6,199 bases of DNA from Candidatus Falkowbacteria bacterium RIFCSPLOWO2_12_FULL_45_13 (GCA_001778055.1 MFFY01000049.1:13442-19640), one strand, 5' to 3'; counted from the stretch's first letter, positions 1 through 5,091 are shown. Notes: a model not told the origin generated them from the letters alone. Program-made: numbers and translations.

Positions 1-497
1 ACCTGATCCTCGCCCACCGGCACCACGTCCGTATTATATAGTAAAATATCCGCGGCCATTAAAACCGGATAGTCGAAAAGGCCGACGCTAACCGTCTGCT
101 TGCCCGCGCCCTTGTCTTTAAACTGCGTCATTTTATTCAAATCCGCCATTCTGGCCACACAATTTAAAATCCAGGCCAATTCGGTGTGCGCGCTAATGTC
201 CGATTGCTGGAAAATCACGGCTTTTTCCGGATTTCCGCCAGATGCGGATCCGCCATGGGCGGAAATGCCTGAAGCCAGATACATTTTTACCACGTCCAAA
301 ATGCGCCGCGGCAATTCTTTAGGCTCTTGCTTAACCGTAATGGCATGGTAATCCACCACACAAAAAATGCAGTTATACTGATCCTGCATTTCCACGGCTT
401 GAGTCAGCATGCCCAGATAATTGCCCAGATGCAAAACCCCCGAGGGCTGTACCCCGGAAAAAACAGTCGGCCGATTGTTTGGCTGATTTAAATCCAT
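1..497 (-). CDS. trpS: Tryptophanyl-tRNA synthetase, N-terminal part (runs off the window)
   Basis: Class I aminoacyl-tRNA synthetase that charges tRNA-Trp in the cytoplasm. The first 165 codons are visible; the C-terminal part, with the KMSKS loop, lies beyond position 1. Residues 15-27 (GVQPSGVLHLGNY) are the family's N-terminal signature, with HLGN at 23-26 as the HIGH-type ATP-binding motif. The segment around 105-113 (TELAWILNC) and the stretch ending VGEDQ near residue 165 also match TrpRS. The ATG at 497 fits the normal family N-terminus. There is no Shine-Dalgarno; a good promoter ends 6 nt upstream, so the message is probably leaderless. Oddity: residues 79-88 (SAHGGSASGG) are an extra loop not expected in TrpRS, where a glycine-isoleucine pair is normally followed within a residue or so by PEK. 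This loop is encoded by a 30-bp palindrome. The frame is kept, so the enzyme is probably functional. Confidence 0.95.
   Translation of the reverse strand, partial: MDLNQPNNRPTVFSGVQPSGVLHLGNYLGMLTQAVEMQDQYNCIFCVVDYHAITVKQEPKELPRRILDVVKMYLASGISAHGGSASGGNPEKAVIFQQSDISAHTELAWILNCVARMADLNKMTQFKDKGAGKQTVSVGLFDYPVLMAADILLYNTDVVPVGEDQ
232..265. repeat. Small palindromic element inserted in-frame in trpS
   Basis: The arms TTTCCGCC (232-239) and GGCGGAAA (258-265) are perfect inverted repeats, centred on the same point as an inner perfect palindrome GCGGATCCGC (244-253). The core 234-263 is exactly 30 bp and encodes the 10 extra residues SAHGGSASGG of TrpRS. Removing it restores an ordinary family sequence (GI-N-PEK). 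This is the behaviour expected of a small mobile palindromic element that tolerates insertion into coding sequence, as described for Rickettsia palindromic elements. Identity with any known family was not tested. Confidence 0.7.
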
Positions 498-503
498 GAT
501 TTT

Positions 504-532
504 ATTCTATATTTAAAAATCCCGCTTGTAAA
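504..532 (-). promoter_or_regulatory. Leaderless promoter of trpS
   Basis: On the minus strand a -35 TTTACA (527-532) and a -10 TAGAAT (504-509) are separated by 17 bp; each matches the sigma-70 consensus in 5 of 6 bases. Only 6 nt separate the -10 from the trpS ATG, so transcription should begin at or next to the A of the start codon. Confidence 0.6.
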
Positions 533-554
533 GACTGCCTGGGGTCTGCCCCAG

Positions 555-585
555 AAAAAAAAGGTATCCCGTCGTGCAGGATACC
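555..585 (-). terminator. Rho-independent terminator upstream of trpS
   Basis: Minus-strand stem GGTATCC (585-579) / GGATACC (569-563), 7 bp with a 9-nt loop, followed by eight U (562-555). A second small hairpin (CTGGGG/CCCCAG, 539-554) follows directly after the U-tract. The terminator closes the short unit started by the promoter at 637-664 and so sits between that promoter and trpS, as an attenuator would. Confidence 0.7.
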
Positions 586-630
586 CGATTAAAGACGCTT
601 TGACTTAACCCGTCATAACCCTGCATTGGC
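555..630 (-). ncRNA. Short (about 75 nt) leader or small RNA upstream of trpS
   Basis: Bounded by a perfect-hexamer promoter (predicted start near 630) and a U-tract terminator (end near 555). Near its 5' end, minus-strand TGCAGGGT (625-618) can pair over 8 bp (one G-U) with ATCCTGCA (582-575), which overlaps the ascending arm and loop of the terminator hairpin. The two folds exclude each other, giving a possible terminator/antiterminator switch for trpS 58 nt further on. No T-box signature and no Trp codon run is visible, so the signal sensed is unknown. It may equally be a free small RNA. An ATG at 626 opens a 37-codon frame running through the terminator; this looks accidental. Confidence 0.5.
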
Positions 631-636
631 GGCTAT

Positions 637-664
637 ATTATACACAATAATAAACTTTTGTCAA
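637..664 (-). promoter_or_regulatory. Consensus sigma-70 promoter for the short leader RNA
   Basis: Minus-strand -35 TTGACA (664-659) and -10 TATAAT (642-637), both perfect, with a 16-bp spacer. This is the best -10/-35 pair in the window. The predicted start is near 630. Confidence 0.75.
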
Positions 665-805
665 GCGCCAAGGCGTACCCCCATGCCAAGCGTTGGGGCT
701 TGTCGCGAGCGGTGCCAAGACCAGCGCGACAGGCCTAGGCGACGTAATAACCCCGAACTCCGCGGTTCGCTTAATAAATTCTTTTCCAAATAATGACATT
801 TTTTG
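665..805. other. Non-coding spacer with GC-rich hairpins
   Basis: No convincing gene. The right part (about 745-805) is AT-rich and featureless. Positions 665-745 are packed with small inverted repeats: CGCC-AA-GGCG (666-675), CCAA-GCG-TTGG (687-697), and TGTCGCG/CGCGACA (702-708 and 726-732). These look like degenerate remains of intergenic palindromic repeats. An open frame on the minus strand (638-850) crosses this region and a terminator and has no family resemblance. Confidence 0.4.
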
Positions 806-864
806 AAATAAAAAAGCTACCGGTGATAGCGCTTTTTCTTTCGGCGACACGGACGCGGTAGCTT
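806..864 (-). terminator. Rho-independent terminator of the structured RNA unit
   Basis: On the minus strand AAGCTACCG (864-856) pairs perfectly over 9 bp with CGGTAGCTT (822-814), directly followed by a U-rich tail (six U including the stem end, then AUUU). The long loop (about 33 nt) contains weak internal pairing. It is the second stop point for transcripts started at about 1188, after the U-tract at 976-982. Confidence 0.6.
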
Positions 865-975
865 GGTAAAAGGCAGAGAGGGAGGAGATATTCCATCATC
901 CAATGGTTATGGCTAAAAGACCATTGAATAATGGACACTCTAGGCAGGCGTGCCTTTACCCCCTCTCTGGGCAGG
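865..975 (-). ncRNA. Second folded module of the structured RNA
   Basis: This lies between the U-tract at 976-982 and the terminator at 806-864. Its core is a 15-bp hairpin (minus 935-921 with 906-892, loop 14 nt) with two G-U pairs that are valid only on the minus strand; the plus strand would have A-C mismatches. Outside it, CAGAGAGGG pairs perfectly with CCCTCTCTG (969-961/882-874), and the adjoining GGTAAAGG with CCTTTTACC (960-953/873-865, one bulge). These two helices are ordered a-b-a'-b', so they cross: either a pseudoknot or, since the segments abut, two alternative folds. No promoter of its own is visible, so it is probably made by read-through from the first module. Function unknown. 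Confidence 0.45.
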
Positions 976-1188
976 AAAAAAAGACAACCGATAAGCGGGT
1001 AGCTCTAGGCGAACAGGCGTAGAAAATCCTGCGTGCGCCTAAGCGCCTCCGCCGAGGAGTGGCCGCCTCAACAACAAAGGCGGGTCTCGGAGGAAATCTC
1101 CCCGGAACGAAGTCGGCCAGGAAACTGGCTTGTTTTGAGCTTCATATCCTTATCGGTTGCCAAATTAAAAAGAGCCAATACTATTTGA
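976..1188 (-). ncRNA. Structured non-coding RNA, about 210 nt, family unknown
   Basis: Starts about 7 nt after a near-perfect promoter and ends in seven U (982-976). The closing helix is 13 bp (minus GGCAACCGATAAG 1161-1149 with CTTATCGGTTGTC 995-983); its one G-U pair is valid only on the minus strand. Inside comes AGCTC/GAGCT (1141-1137 with 1005-1001), then three arms: GCCAG/CTGGC (1129-1116); a long arm CCTCC+GAG / CTC+GGAGG with inner CCGCCT/AGGCGG (1093-1046); and TAGGCG/CGCCTA with inner CAGG/CCTG (1041-1006). The multibranched fold, strong promoter and helix ending at a U-tract suggest an abundant stable RNA. The 3' end (ACCCGCTTATCGG) recalls the 3' end of bacterial RNase P RNA, but the near-universal GAGGAAAGUCC block is absent, so I do not assign it. 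SRP RNA, tmRNA and 6S signatures are also absent. Confidence 0.6.
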
Positions 1189-1194
1189 ATTATT

Positions 1195-1223
1195 AATATA
1201 ATCTACTATTACCAGTCTGTCAA
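1195..1223 (-). promoter_or_regulatory. Strong sigma-70 promoter of the structured RNA
   Basis: Minus-strand -35 TTGACA (1223-1218, perfect) and -10 TATATT (1200-1195, 5 of 6) with the ideal 17-bp spacer. The predicted start is near 1188, about 27 nt before the closing helix of the RNA. Confidence 0.75.
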
Positions 1224-1273
1224 GTCCCTGCATTCTTTGTTACTTTTGTAAAACAGAAATCAAAATCAAAAAA

Positions 1274-1309
1274 TAAAAAGAAGACCGCGGTTTTCGTTTC
1301 CGCGGCCTC
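1274..1309 (-). terminator. Terminator of the 93-residue ORF unit
   Basis: Minus-strand stem GAGGCCGCGG (1309-1300) with CCGCGGTCTT (1290-1281), 10 bp including two G-U pairs that only work on this strand, 9-nt loop, followed by a U-rich tail starting at 1279. It lies about 40 nt after the stop codon of the orphan gene. Confidence 0.7.
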
Positions 1310-1348
1310 TGAAGCTAACTCTGCCCTTATGGGCGTAGCAACCGCTTT

Positions 1349-1630
1349 CTAGTAGCAGATGCTATGATGATTCTGCCGAATAGGCTGTGGACGAAGAGAA
1401 ACTCCTCCCACCGTCTCTCCTCGGTGATTATGCCGATAGTTTCGGCGCAGAACGGCTCTCAGTACTTGCGCCGGTATGCTCGCGTTAAGCTCTCGCCTAA
1501 TGAACTTAACCAAGTCCTCTACGGCTTTCCGATCGCTGTGGCTTACGCCACTATTCAGAATAAACCGCGTCTGCACCTGTGTCAGGCCATCAAGCCCGAC
1601 CACGTGAACCATCGATTTTTTTGCGCCCAT
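1349..1630 (-). CDS. Orphan small protein, 93 residues
   Basis: I do not recognise this protein. It is predicted to be soluble and basic, with no signal peptide or membrane segment. An N-terminal part (VHVVGLDGLTQVQ, from residue 8) that could form a beta strand is followed by a likely helical middle (residues 36-63, with charged and hydrophobic residues alternating), then an Arg/His/Asn-rich tail. The main support for a real gene is context: a good promoter at 1738-1766 on the same strand and a hairpin terminator 40 nt past the stop. There is no Shine-Dalgarno, but an A-rich run precedes the ATG at 1630; a second ATG at codon 7 is an alternative start. The opposite strand is also open over almost the same span, but lacks a promoter, so I prefer this strand. 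A non-coding role for this stretch cannot be excluded. Confidence 0.45.
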   Translation of the reverse strand: MGAKKSMVHVVGLDGLTQVQTRFILNSGVSHSDRKAVEDLVKFIRRELNASIPAQVLRAVLRRNYRHNHRGETVGGVSLRPQPIRQNHHSICY

Positions 1631-1731
1631 AGTTTTTTTGTTTGAGTTGCCCCGCGTTTCGCGGGATTTTGTTTGTGCATTATCTCAGCGCCCCGGTTGT
1701 TTTAAGTTTCACTTCAAGGGCGGCGAGACTA
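1631..1731 (-). promoter_or_regulatory. Structured 5' leader of the orphan gene
   Basis: The roughly 100-nt untranslated stretch between the predicted start and the ATG contains three potential helices on the minus strand: an outer TCTC/GAGA plus CGCCC/GGGCG stem (about 1730-1682), an inner AAGT-GAA-ACTT hairpin, and CCCGCG-AAA-CGCGGG (1665-1651). The last, read on the plus strand, is followed by a T-rich stretch (1666-1674) and could act as a weak rightward terminator. No known riboswitch consensus was recognised. Confidence 0.35.
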
Positions 1732-1737
1732 AGAAAT

Positions 1738-1766
1738 AATATAAACTATTTAACAATATTAGTCAA
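1738..1766 (-). promoter_or_regulatory. Sigma-70 promoter of the orphan gene
   Basis: Minus-strand -35 TTGACT (1766-1761) and -10 TATATT (1743-1738), each 5 of 6, with a 17-bp spacer. It has the same geometry as the promoter at 1195-1223. Confidence 0.65.
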
Positions 1767-1863
1767 ACTCTAAACGCGGTTTCCGGCCAATTTTTATTTG
1801 CTTTTTTTCGTTGAATTTAGTAAAATTATAACATAACTTTAAAAAGTATCCGGCAAAATTGGC

Positions 1864-2006
1864 TGTCGGGCAAAGATATTTTTTACTCGCGACGAAATTT
1901 GTGTATTTTTTCTTAAAATTATTTATTATTAAATTTTAATTGTGTAATTTTAAGAAAAAATTACTACAATTTCGTAGGCGCTCAAAATAAATATCTTTGC
2001 CCGACA
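1864..2006. repeat. Long inverted repeat (143 bp) upstream of pheS
   Basis: The left arm 1864-1920 and right arm 1946-2006 are imperfect inverted repeats of about 57-61 bp around a 25-bp AT-rich loop. The outer 18 bp are perfect (TGTCGGGCAAAGATATTT and its complement), as are the inner 16 bp or so (TTTTTTCTTAAAATT and its complement region). Similarity may extend outward with small gaps to about 1850 and 2024. It is too long and symmetric for a terminator and contains no ORF; a MITE-like element is the simplest reading. It would fold into a large hairpin if transcribed ahead of pheS. The flanking 1767-1863 is AT-rich with nothing else recognisable. Confidence 0.65.
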
Positions 2007-2025
2007 AATTTTACCCGCTGGCTAT

Positions 2026-2055
2026 TTGTAACATTAAACACGGTAAATTTAGATT
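2026..2055 (+). promoter_or_regulatory. Possible weak promoter of pheST
   Basis: TTGTAA (2026-2031) and TAGATT (2050-2055), 4 of 6 each, with an 18-bp spacer, just outside the right end of the long inverted repeat. If used, transcription would begin near the pheS start, giving a leaderless or almost leaderless message. Weak match; the real promoter may lie upstream of the inverted repeat. Confidence 0.25.
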
Positions 2056-2058
2056 TAT

Positions 2059-3102
2059 ATGCCTGAAAATAAAATGAAAAACCTTTTAGACGAACTGAAA
2101 CAGGCTTTATCTTCCGCCCAGGCCACGGCTGATACCAAAGCCATCTGGCGCCGATATCTGGGCGATAAGGGTTCAATCAAGCTGGCGTTAAAAGAGATAA
2201 AAAATTTACCCCTGGCCGAAAAAAGGGTTAAAGCGCCGCTCCTAAAGCGGTTTTATCAGGAAGCGCTTAATCTATTTAAGGCCAAAGAAAATTCGCTAAA
2301 AAATAATCAACTGCAACATGAGCTTGGGTCCGGATCGGAAGAGCTACAGTTCAATCTGCCGAAAATCGGCCATCTTCACCCCATCACCAGAACGATCAGA
2401 GAAATCAACCGGCTCTTTACCGGCCTGGGCTTCTCGCTGATGGACGGCCCGGAAATAGAAGAAGATGAATATTGCTTCCAAAGATTAAACGTGCCGCCTG
2501 ACCATCCGGCCAGGGATATGCAAGACTCAATCTACATTAAAAAGCCGAACTTTTTATTAAGAACTCAAACCTCTTCCATTGAAGCCAGGGTTTTGGCCGC
2601 TTACCCGCCGCCGTTTAAAATAGTTTCTCCCGGCCGGGTCTACCGGAATGAAAATGTCAATAAAAGCAATCATTTTATTTTTCACCAATATCAGGCCGTG
2701 GTCGTGCTTAAAGAAGTCAGCTTAAAGGACATGTTTGGCGTCTTTAATTTATTGCTAAAAAAATTGTACGGACAAGAGATGGCGATTCGTTACCGCAACA
2801 AATATTATCCAGAAGTTGAACCGGGCGCGGGCGTTGACCTGGAGTGTTTTAATTGCCATGGCGCCGGCTGCGCGATTTGCAAAGGCGTGGGCTGGATTGA
2901 AGTCGGCGGCGCCGGCATCATCCACCCCAAAGTCCTGGCCGCGGCCAAGATCGACCCGAAAAAATGGATGGGTTTTGCTTTTGGCTTGGGCCTGGACCGC
3001 CTGGTCATGGCCAAATATAATATTACGGATATCAGAACTTTGCTCGGCGGTAATTTAGGTTATAAATACTACCAAAATGAAAATTTTATACAGTCAAATT
3101 AA
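2059..3102 (+). CDS. pheS: Phenylalanyl-tRNA synthetase alpha subunit
   Basis: Catalytic subunit of the cytoplasmic alpha2beta2 PheRS that joins phenylalanine to tRNA-Phe. At 347 residues it has normal family length. Residues 1-85 are the charged, helical N-terminal arm that contacts tRNA. The class II core follows: HPITRT at 107-112, GFSLMDGPEIEED (124-136), motif 2 around PGRVYRNE (191-198) with FHQ at 208-210, and motif 3 FGLGLDRL (308-315). A CxxC-x4-CxxC cluster (C263, C266, C271, C274) sits between VEPGAGVDLE and the conserved GWIEVGGAG segment; it suggests a bound zinc, a variant seen in some bacterial PheS. No Shine-Dalgarno is visible; ATG at 2074 (codon 6) is an alternative start. 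The end overlaps pheT by 26 bp, implying coupled translation and equal subunit supply. Confidence 0.97.
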   Translation: MPENKMKNLLDELKQALSSAQATADTKAIWRRYLGDKGSIKLALKEIKNLPLAEKRVKAPLLKRFYQEALNLFKAKENSLKNNQLQHELGSGSEELQFNLPKIGHLHPITRTIREINRLFTGLGFSLMDGPEIEEDEYCFQRLNVPPDHPARDMQDSIYIKKPNFLLRTQTSSIEARVLAAYPPPFKIVSPGRVYRNENVNKSNHFIFHQYQAVVVLKEVSLKDMFGVFNLLLKKLYGQEMAIRYRNKYYPEVEPGAGVDLECFNCHGAGCAICKGVGWIEVGGAGIIHPKVLAAAKIDPKKWMGFAFGLGLDRLVMAKYNITDIRTLLGGNLGYKYYQNENFIQSN

Positions 3103-5041
3103 AGACTTGATTCCAGGCTTGAAAGCCGGCCCCAAGGCAGTTGGCGAAGCCCTGACCTTAACCGGTTTTATGATGGACGGTTTCAGCGAAGTGAAATTTA
3201 ACAATCGCCGCGATTATCTTTTAAGTTTCGAGGTCAGGCAAAACCGCGGCGATTGCCTGGCCGTCTGGGGCCTGGCCCGAGAAGTGGCCGCTTATTACGG
3301 CTTAAAAGCAAAGCTGCCTCGGGTGAAAAAAATTACTCCCGACGACGGCCCTCTAAATATAAAAATTGAAGCTAAAAAATTCGTTAAAAGAGTCGTGGCC
3401 ATAAAATTAGCCGGCCTTAAAAATGGCCAGTCCCCGGCCTGGCTTAAAGAATACCTGGCGCTAAACGGGCTTAACAGCGTTAACCTATTGGTAGATTTAT
3501 CAAATTATGTCATGTTCTTAACCGGCTATCCGTCGCATTTGATTGATTATGACAAACTGAACGGCGGCCTGGCCTGGTCGCTCAACCATTATTTTACCGA
3601 GGTCACAACTCTTTTCGGTGCGACAGCGCGGCTTAAACAGGATAATGAAATAATTATCCGCGATCAAAAAAATATTATCGCTTTGGCCGGCTTAGTCGGC
3701 GGCCGCGCGGCGGAAATCGACGAGACAACTAAAACCATTATCGCCGAAGCCGCCATCTACGACCGCAGGATTATCAGAAGAAATTCTCGCCAGCTAGGTA
3801 TCGTAACTGAAGCCAGCCACCGTCTGGAAAAAGAGCTTGACCCCCATGGCGCGGCGGCCGCCATGGAACTGCTGGTCTCGCTGGTTGAAAAGCACACCGG
3901 CGGCCAGGTGGCCAGCCAAATTTTTGATTATTATCCGGTTAAGTATGTCTCTCCGGCCATAGAATTCGATCCGGAATCGCCCAGCCGCTACGCCGGCATT
4001 GAAATAAAGAGCGACCAGGCCATAAAAATCCTTGAACGACTGGATTTTAAAATTAAAAAATCCGACGGCAAGCTGTTAGCCGCGCCGCCGACTTACCGGC
4101 AAGACCTGGGGCTGAATGAAGATCTGGTGGAAGAGATAATCAGAATTTACGGCTATGATAAAATACCCGCCGGGGAAGCGCCAAAATTGCCGGTAGTAAG
4201 GGAGATTACGCCAAAGAATATAATTCTGGCGGAAAAAGCCAGGGACATTTTAACCGCCTTGGGGTTTGATGAAATTTTGTCCTGGCCGCTCTGTCAGTCA
4301 GGAGACAACGACCTGGTTAATTATCAAAACTGGAAAACGATTTCCGCCCAAAACTCAATCAACGAGCTCTATCCGGATTTAAGACAATCCTTGGCCGCCG
4401 GCCTGCTAGTCCAGTTGAACGAATACCATAAAAAAAATGTGGAATTTATAAAAATATTTGAGATCGGAAAAATATTCGGCCAGAAAAAAGGCCGATACCT
4501 TGAACACGAGTCGCTGGGGCTGTTATCGGCTACCAAGAATAAAAGCCTTAAAGATTTTAAAAATTATTTGGAAACTTTACTGCGCTCAATCGGCTTCAGC
4601 GATCTTAAATATTTTATTCCCGCCTCAAAGCCAAAGGCGGCCAATCCGGATTCTTGCTGGGAAATACGGGCGAGAGAGATACCGGTCGGCCTGATCTATA
4701 AATTAATCCCGGGAGAAAATAAACTAAACGTTTATTTTGCCGAAATAAACTTAAACCTGATTACCGCAGAGCTGAAAAGCCTGAACAATAACCCGGCCGT
4801 GGAGCTGACGCGCAAATTAATTTCTTTGGACGCCAATATTGAACTAGCTAAAAGTGAATTTATTTACAAGTATCTGGAGACGCTGGAAAAAAGGTTTGAT
4901 AAAAAAAATCTCTGGAGCCTAAGCGTGGCCGACGTCTATCCGCTGGGCGATAAAACCAGATATACCATCCGGGCGGTTTACCAGGAACTGTCCGACCAGG
5001 AGGCGAAAAAAATTCATCTGGCGGTTTTTAACCTCACTTGA
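3077..5041 (+). CDS. pheT: Phenylalanyl-tRNA synthetase beta subunit, short form without the EMAP/OB domain
   Basis: Structural, editing and tRNA-binding subunit of PheRS. Only 654 residues against roughly 800 in the usual bacterial protein. The N-terminal B1 fold runs from residue 1 to about 38 and then goes straight to EVRQNRGDCLAVWGLARE (52-69), which corresponds to the NRADCL segment normally found about 110 residues further on; the B2 OB-fold (EMAP-type tRNA-binding domain) is therefore missing. The B3/B4 editing region is present (GYPSHLIDYDKL 150-161; GLVGG 205-209; TEASHRLEKELDP 244-256), then B5 (PPTYRQDL 337-344; EEIIRIYGYDKIP 352-364), a catalytic-like B6/B7 region (about 375-480), and a C-terminal FDX-ACB anticodon-binding domain (about 571-654). 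The C-terminus stops slightly early compared with the common ending. The start inside pheS lacks a Shine-Dalgarno. No terminator follows; the REP-like cassette begins 2 nt after the stop. Confidence 0.95.
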   Translation: MKILYSQIKDLIPGLKAGPKAVGEALTLTGFMMDGFSEVKFNNRRDYLLSFEVRQNRGDCLAVWGLAREVAAYYGLKAKLPRVKKITPDDGPLNIKIEAKKFVKRVVAIKLAGLKNGQSPAWLKEYLALNGLNSVNLLVDLSNYVMFLTGYPSHLIDYDKLNGGLAWSLNHYFTEVTTLFGATARLKQDNEIIIRDQKNIIALAGLVGGRAAEIDETTKTIIAEAAIYDRRIIRRNSRQLGIVTEASHRLEKELDPHGAAAAMELLVSLVEKHTGGQVASQIFDYYPVKYVSPAIEFDPESPSRYAGIEIKSDQAIKILERLDFKIKKSDGKLLAAPPTYRQDLGLNEDLVEEIIRIYGYDKIPAGEAPKLPVVREITPKNIILAEKARDILTALGFDEILSWPLCQSGDNDLVNYQNWKTISAQNSINELYPDLRQSLAAGLLVQLNEYHKKNVEFIKIFEIGKIFGQKKGRYLEHESLGLLSATKNKSLKDFKNYLETLLRSIGFSDLKYFIPASKPKAANPDSCWEIRAREIPVGLIYKLIPGENKLNVYFAEINLNLITAELKSLNNNPAVELTRKLISLDANIELAKSEFIYKYLETLEKRFDKKNLWSLSVADVYPLGDKTRYTIRAVYQELSDQEAKKIHLAVFNLT

Positions 5042-5044
5042 TTT

Positions 5045-5091
5045 GTCATTGCAAGTCGTCACGTACTCGTGACGGCGTGGCAATCTCTGGT
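5045..5091. repeat. REP-like palindromic repeat, left copy
   Basis: GTCATTGC at the start and GGCAATCTCTGGT at the end allow ATTGC/GCAAT pairing around an inner hairpin GTCACG-TACT-CGTGAC (5060-5075). Its partner lies inverted at 5592-5636; outer sequences and loop are conserved while the stem bases have changed in a compensating way. Confidence 0.65.

Noticed and set aside
513..626. 37-codon frame in the trpS leader as a leader peptide
   Set aside because: It contains no Trp codon and reads straight through the terminator, so it does not fit a ribosome-stalling attenuator.
638..850. 70-residue open frame on the minus strand
   Set aside because: It runs through the terminator at 806-864, the palindrome patch and the -35/-10 boxes at 637-664, and has no family resemblance.
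1080..1130. Plus-strand reading of the RNA (GCCAG-GAAA-CTGGC tetraloop and a GGAGGAAA block)
   Set aside because: The G-U pairs in the closing helix and in the neighbouring 15-bp hairpin, the promoter and the U-tract all place the RNA on the minus strand.
976..1188. RNase P RNA
   Set aside because: Only the 3' end (ACCCGCTTATCGG) is similar; the near-universal GAGGAAAGUCC block is missing on the transcribed strand and the first unit is only about half the normal size.
1364..1645. 93-residue plus-strand frame opposite the orphan gene, followed by a hairpin with a T-rich tail at 1651-1674
   Set aside because: No promoter or ribosome binding site on this strand, whereas the minus strand has a promoter, A-rich start and terminator in the right order. 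The hairpin is more simply part of the minus-strand leader.
3841..3867. GC-rich palindrome CCATGGCG...CGCCATGG in pheT
   Set aside because: It encodes an ordinary Ala-rich helix (HGAAAAME) at a normal position in the family, with no extra residues, so it is codon-usage coincidence rather than an insertion.
2059..5041. Alternative-frame ORFs inside pheS and pheT
   Set aside because: They lie wholly within two well-supported genes and show only low-complexity shadow sequence.
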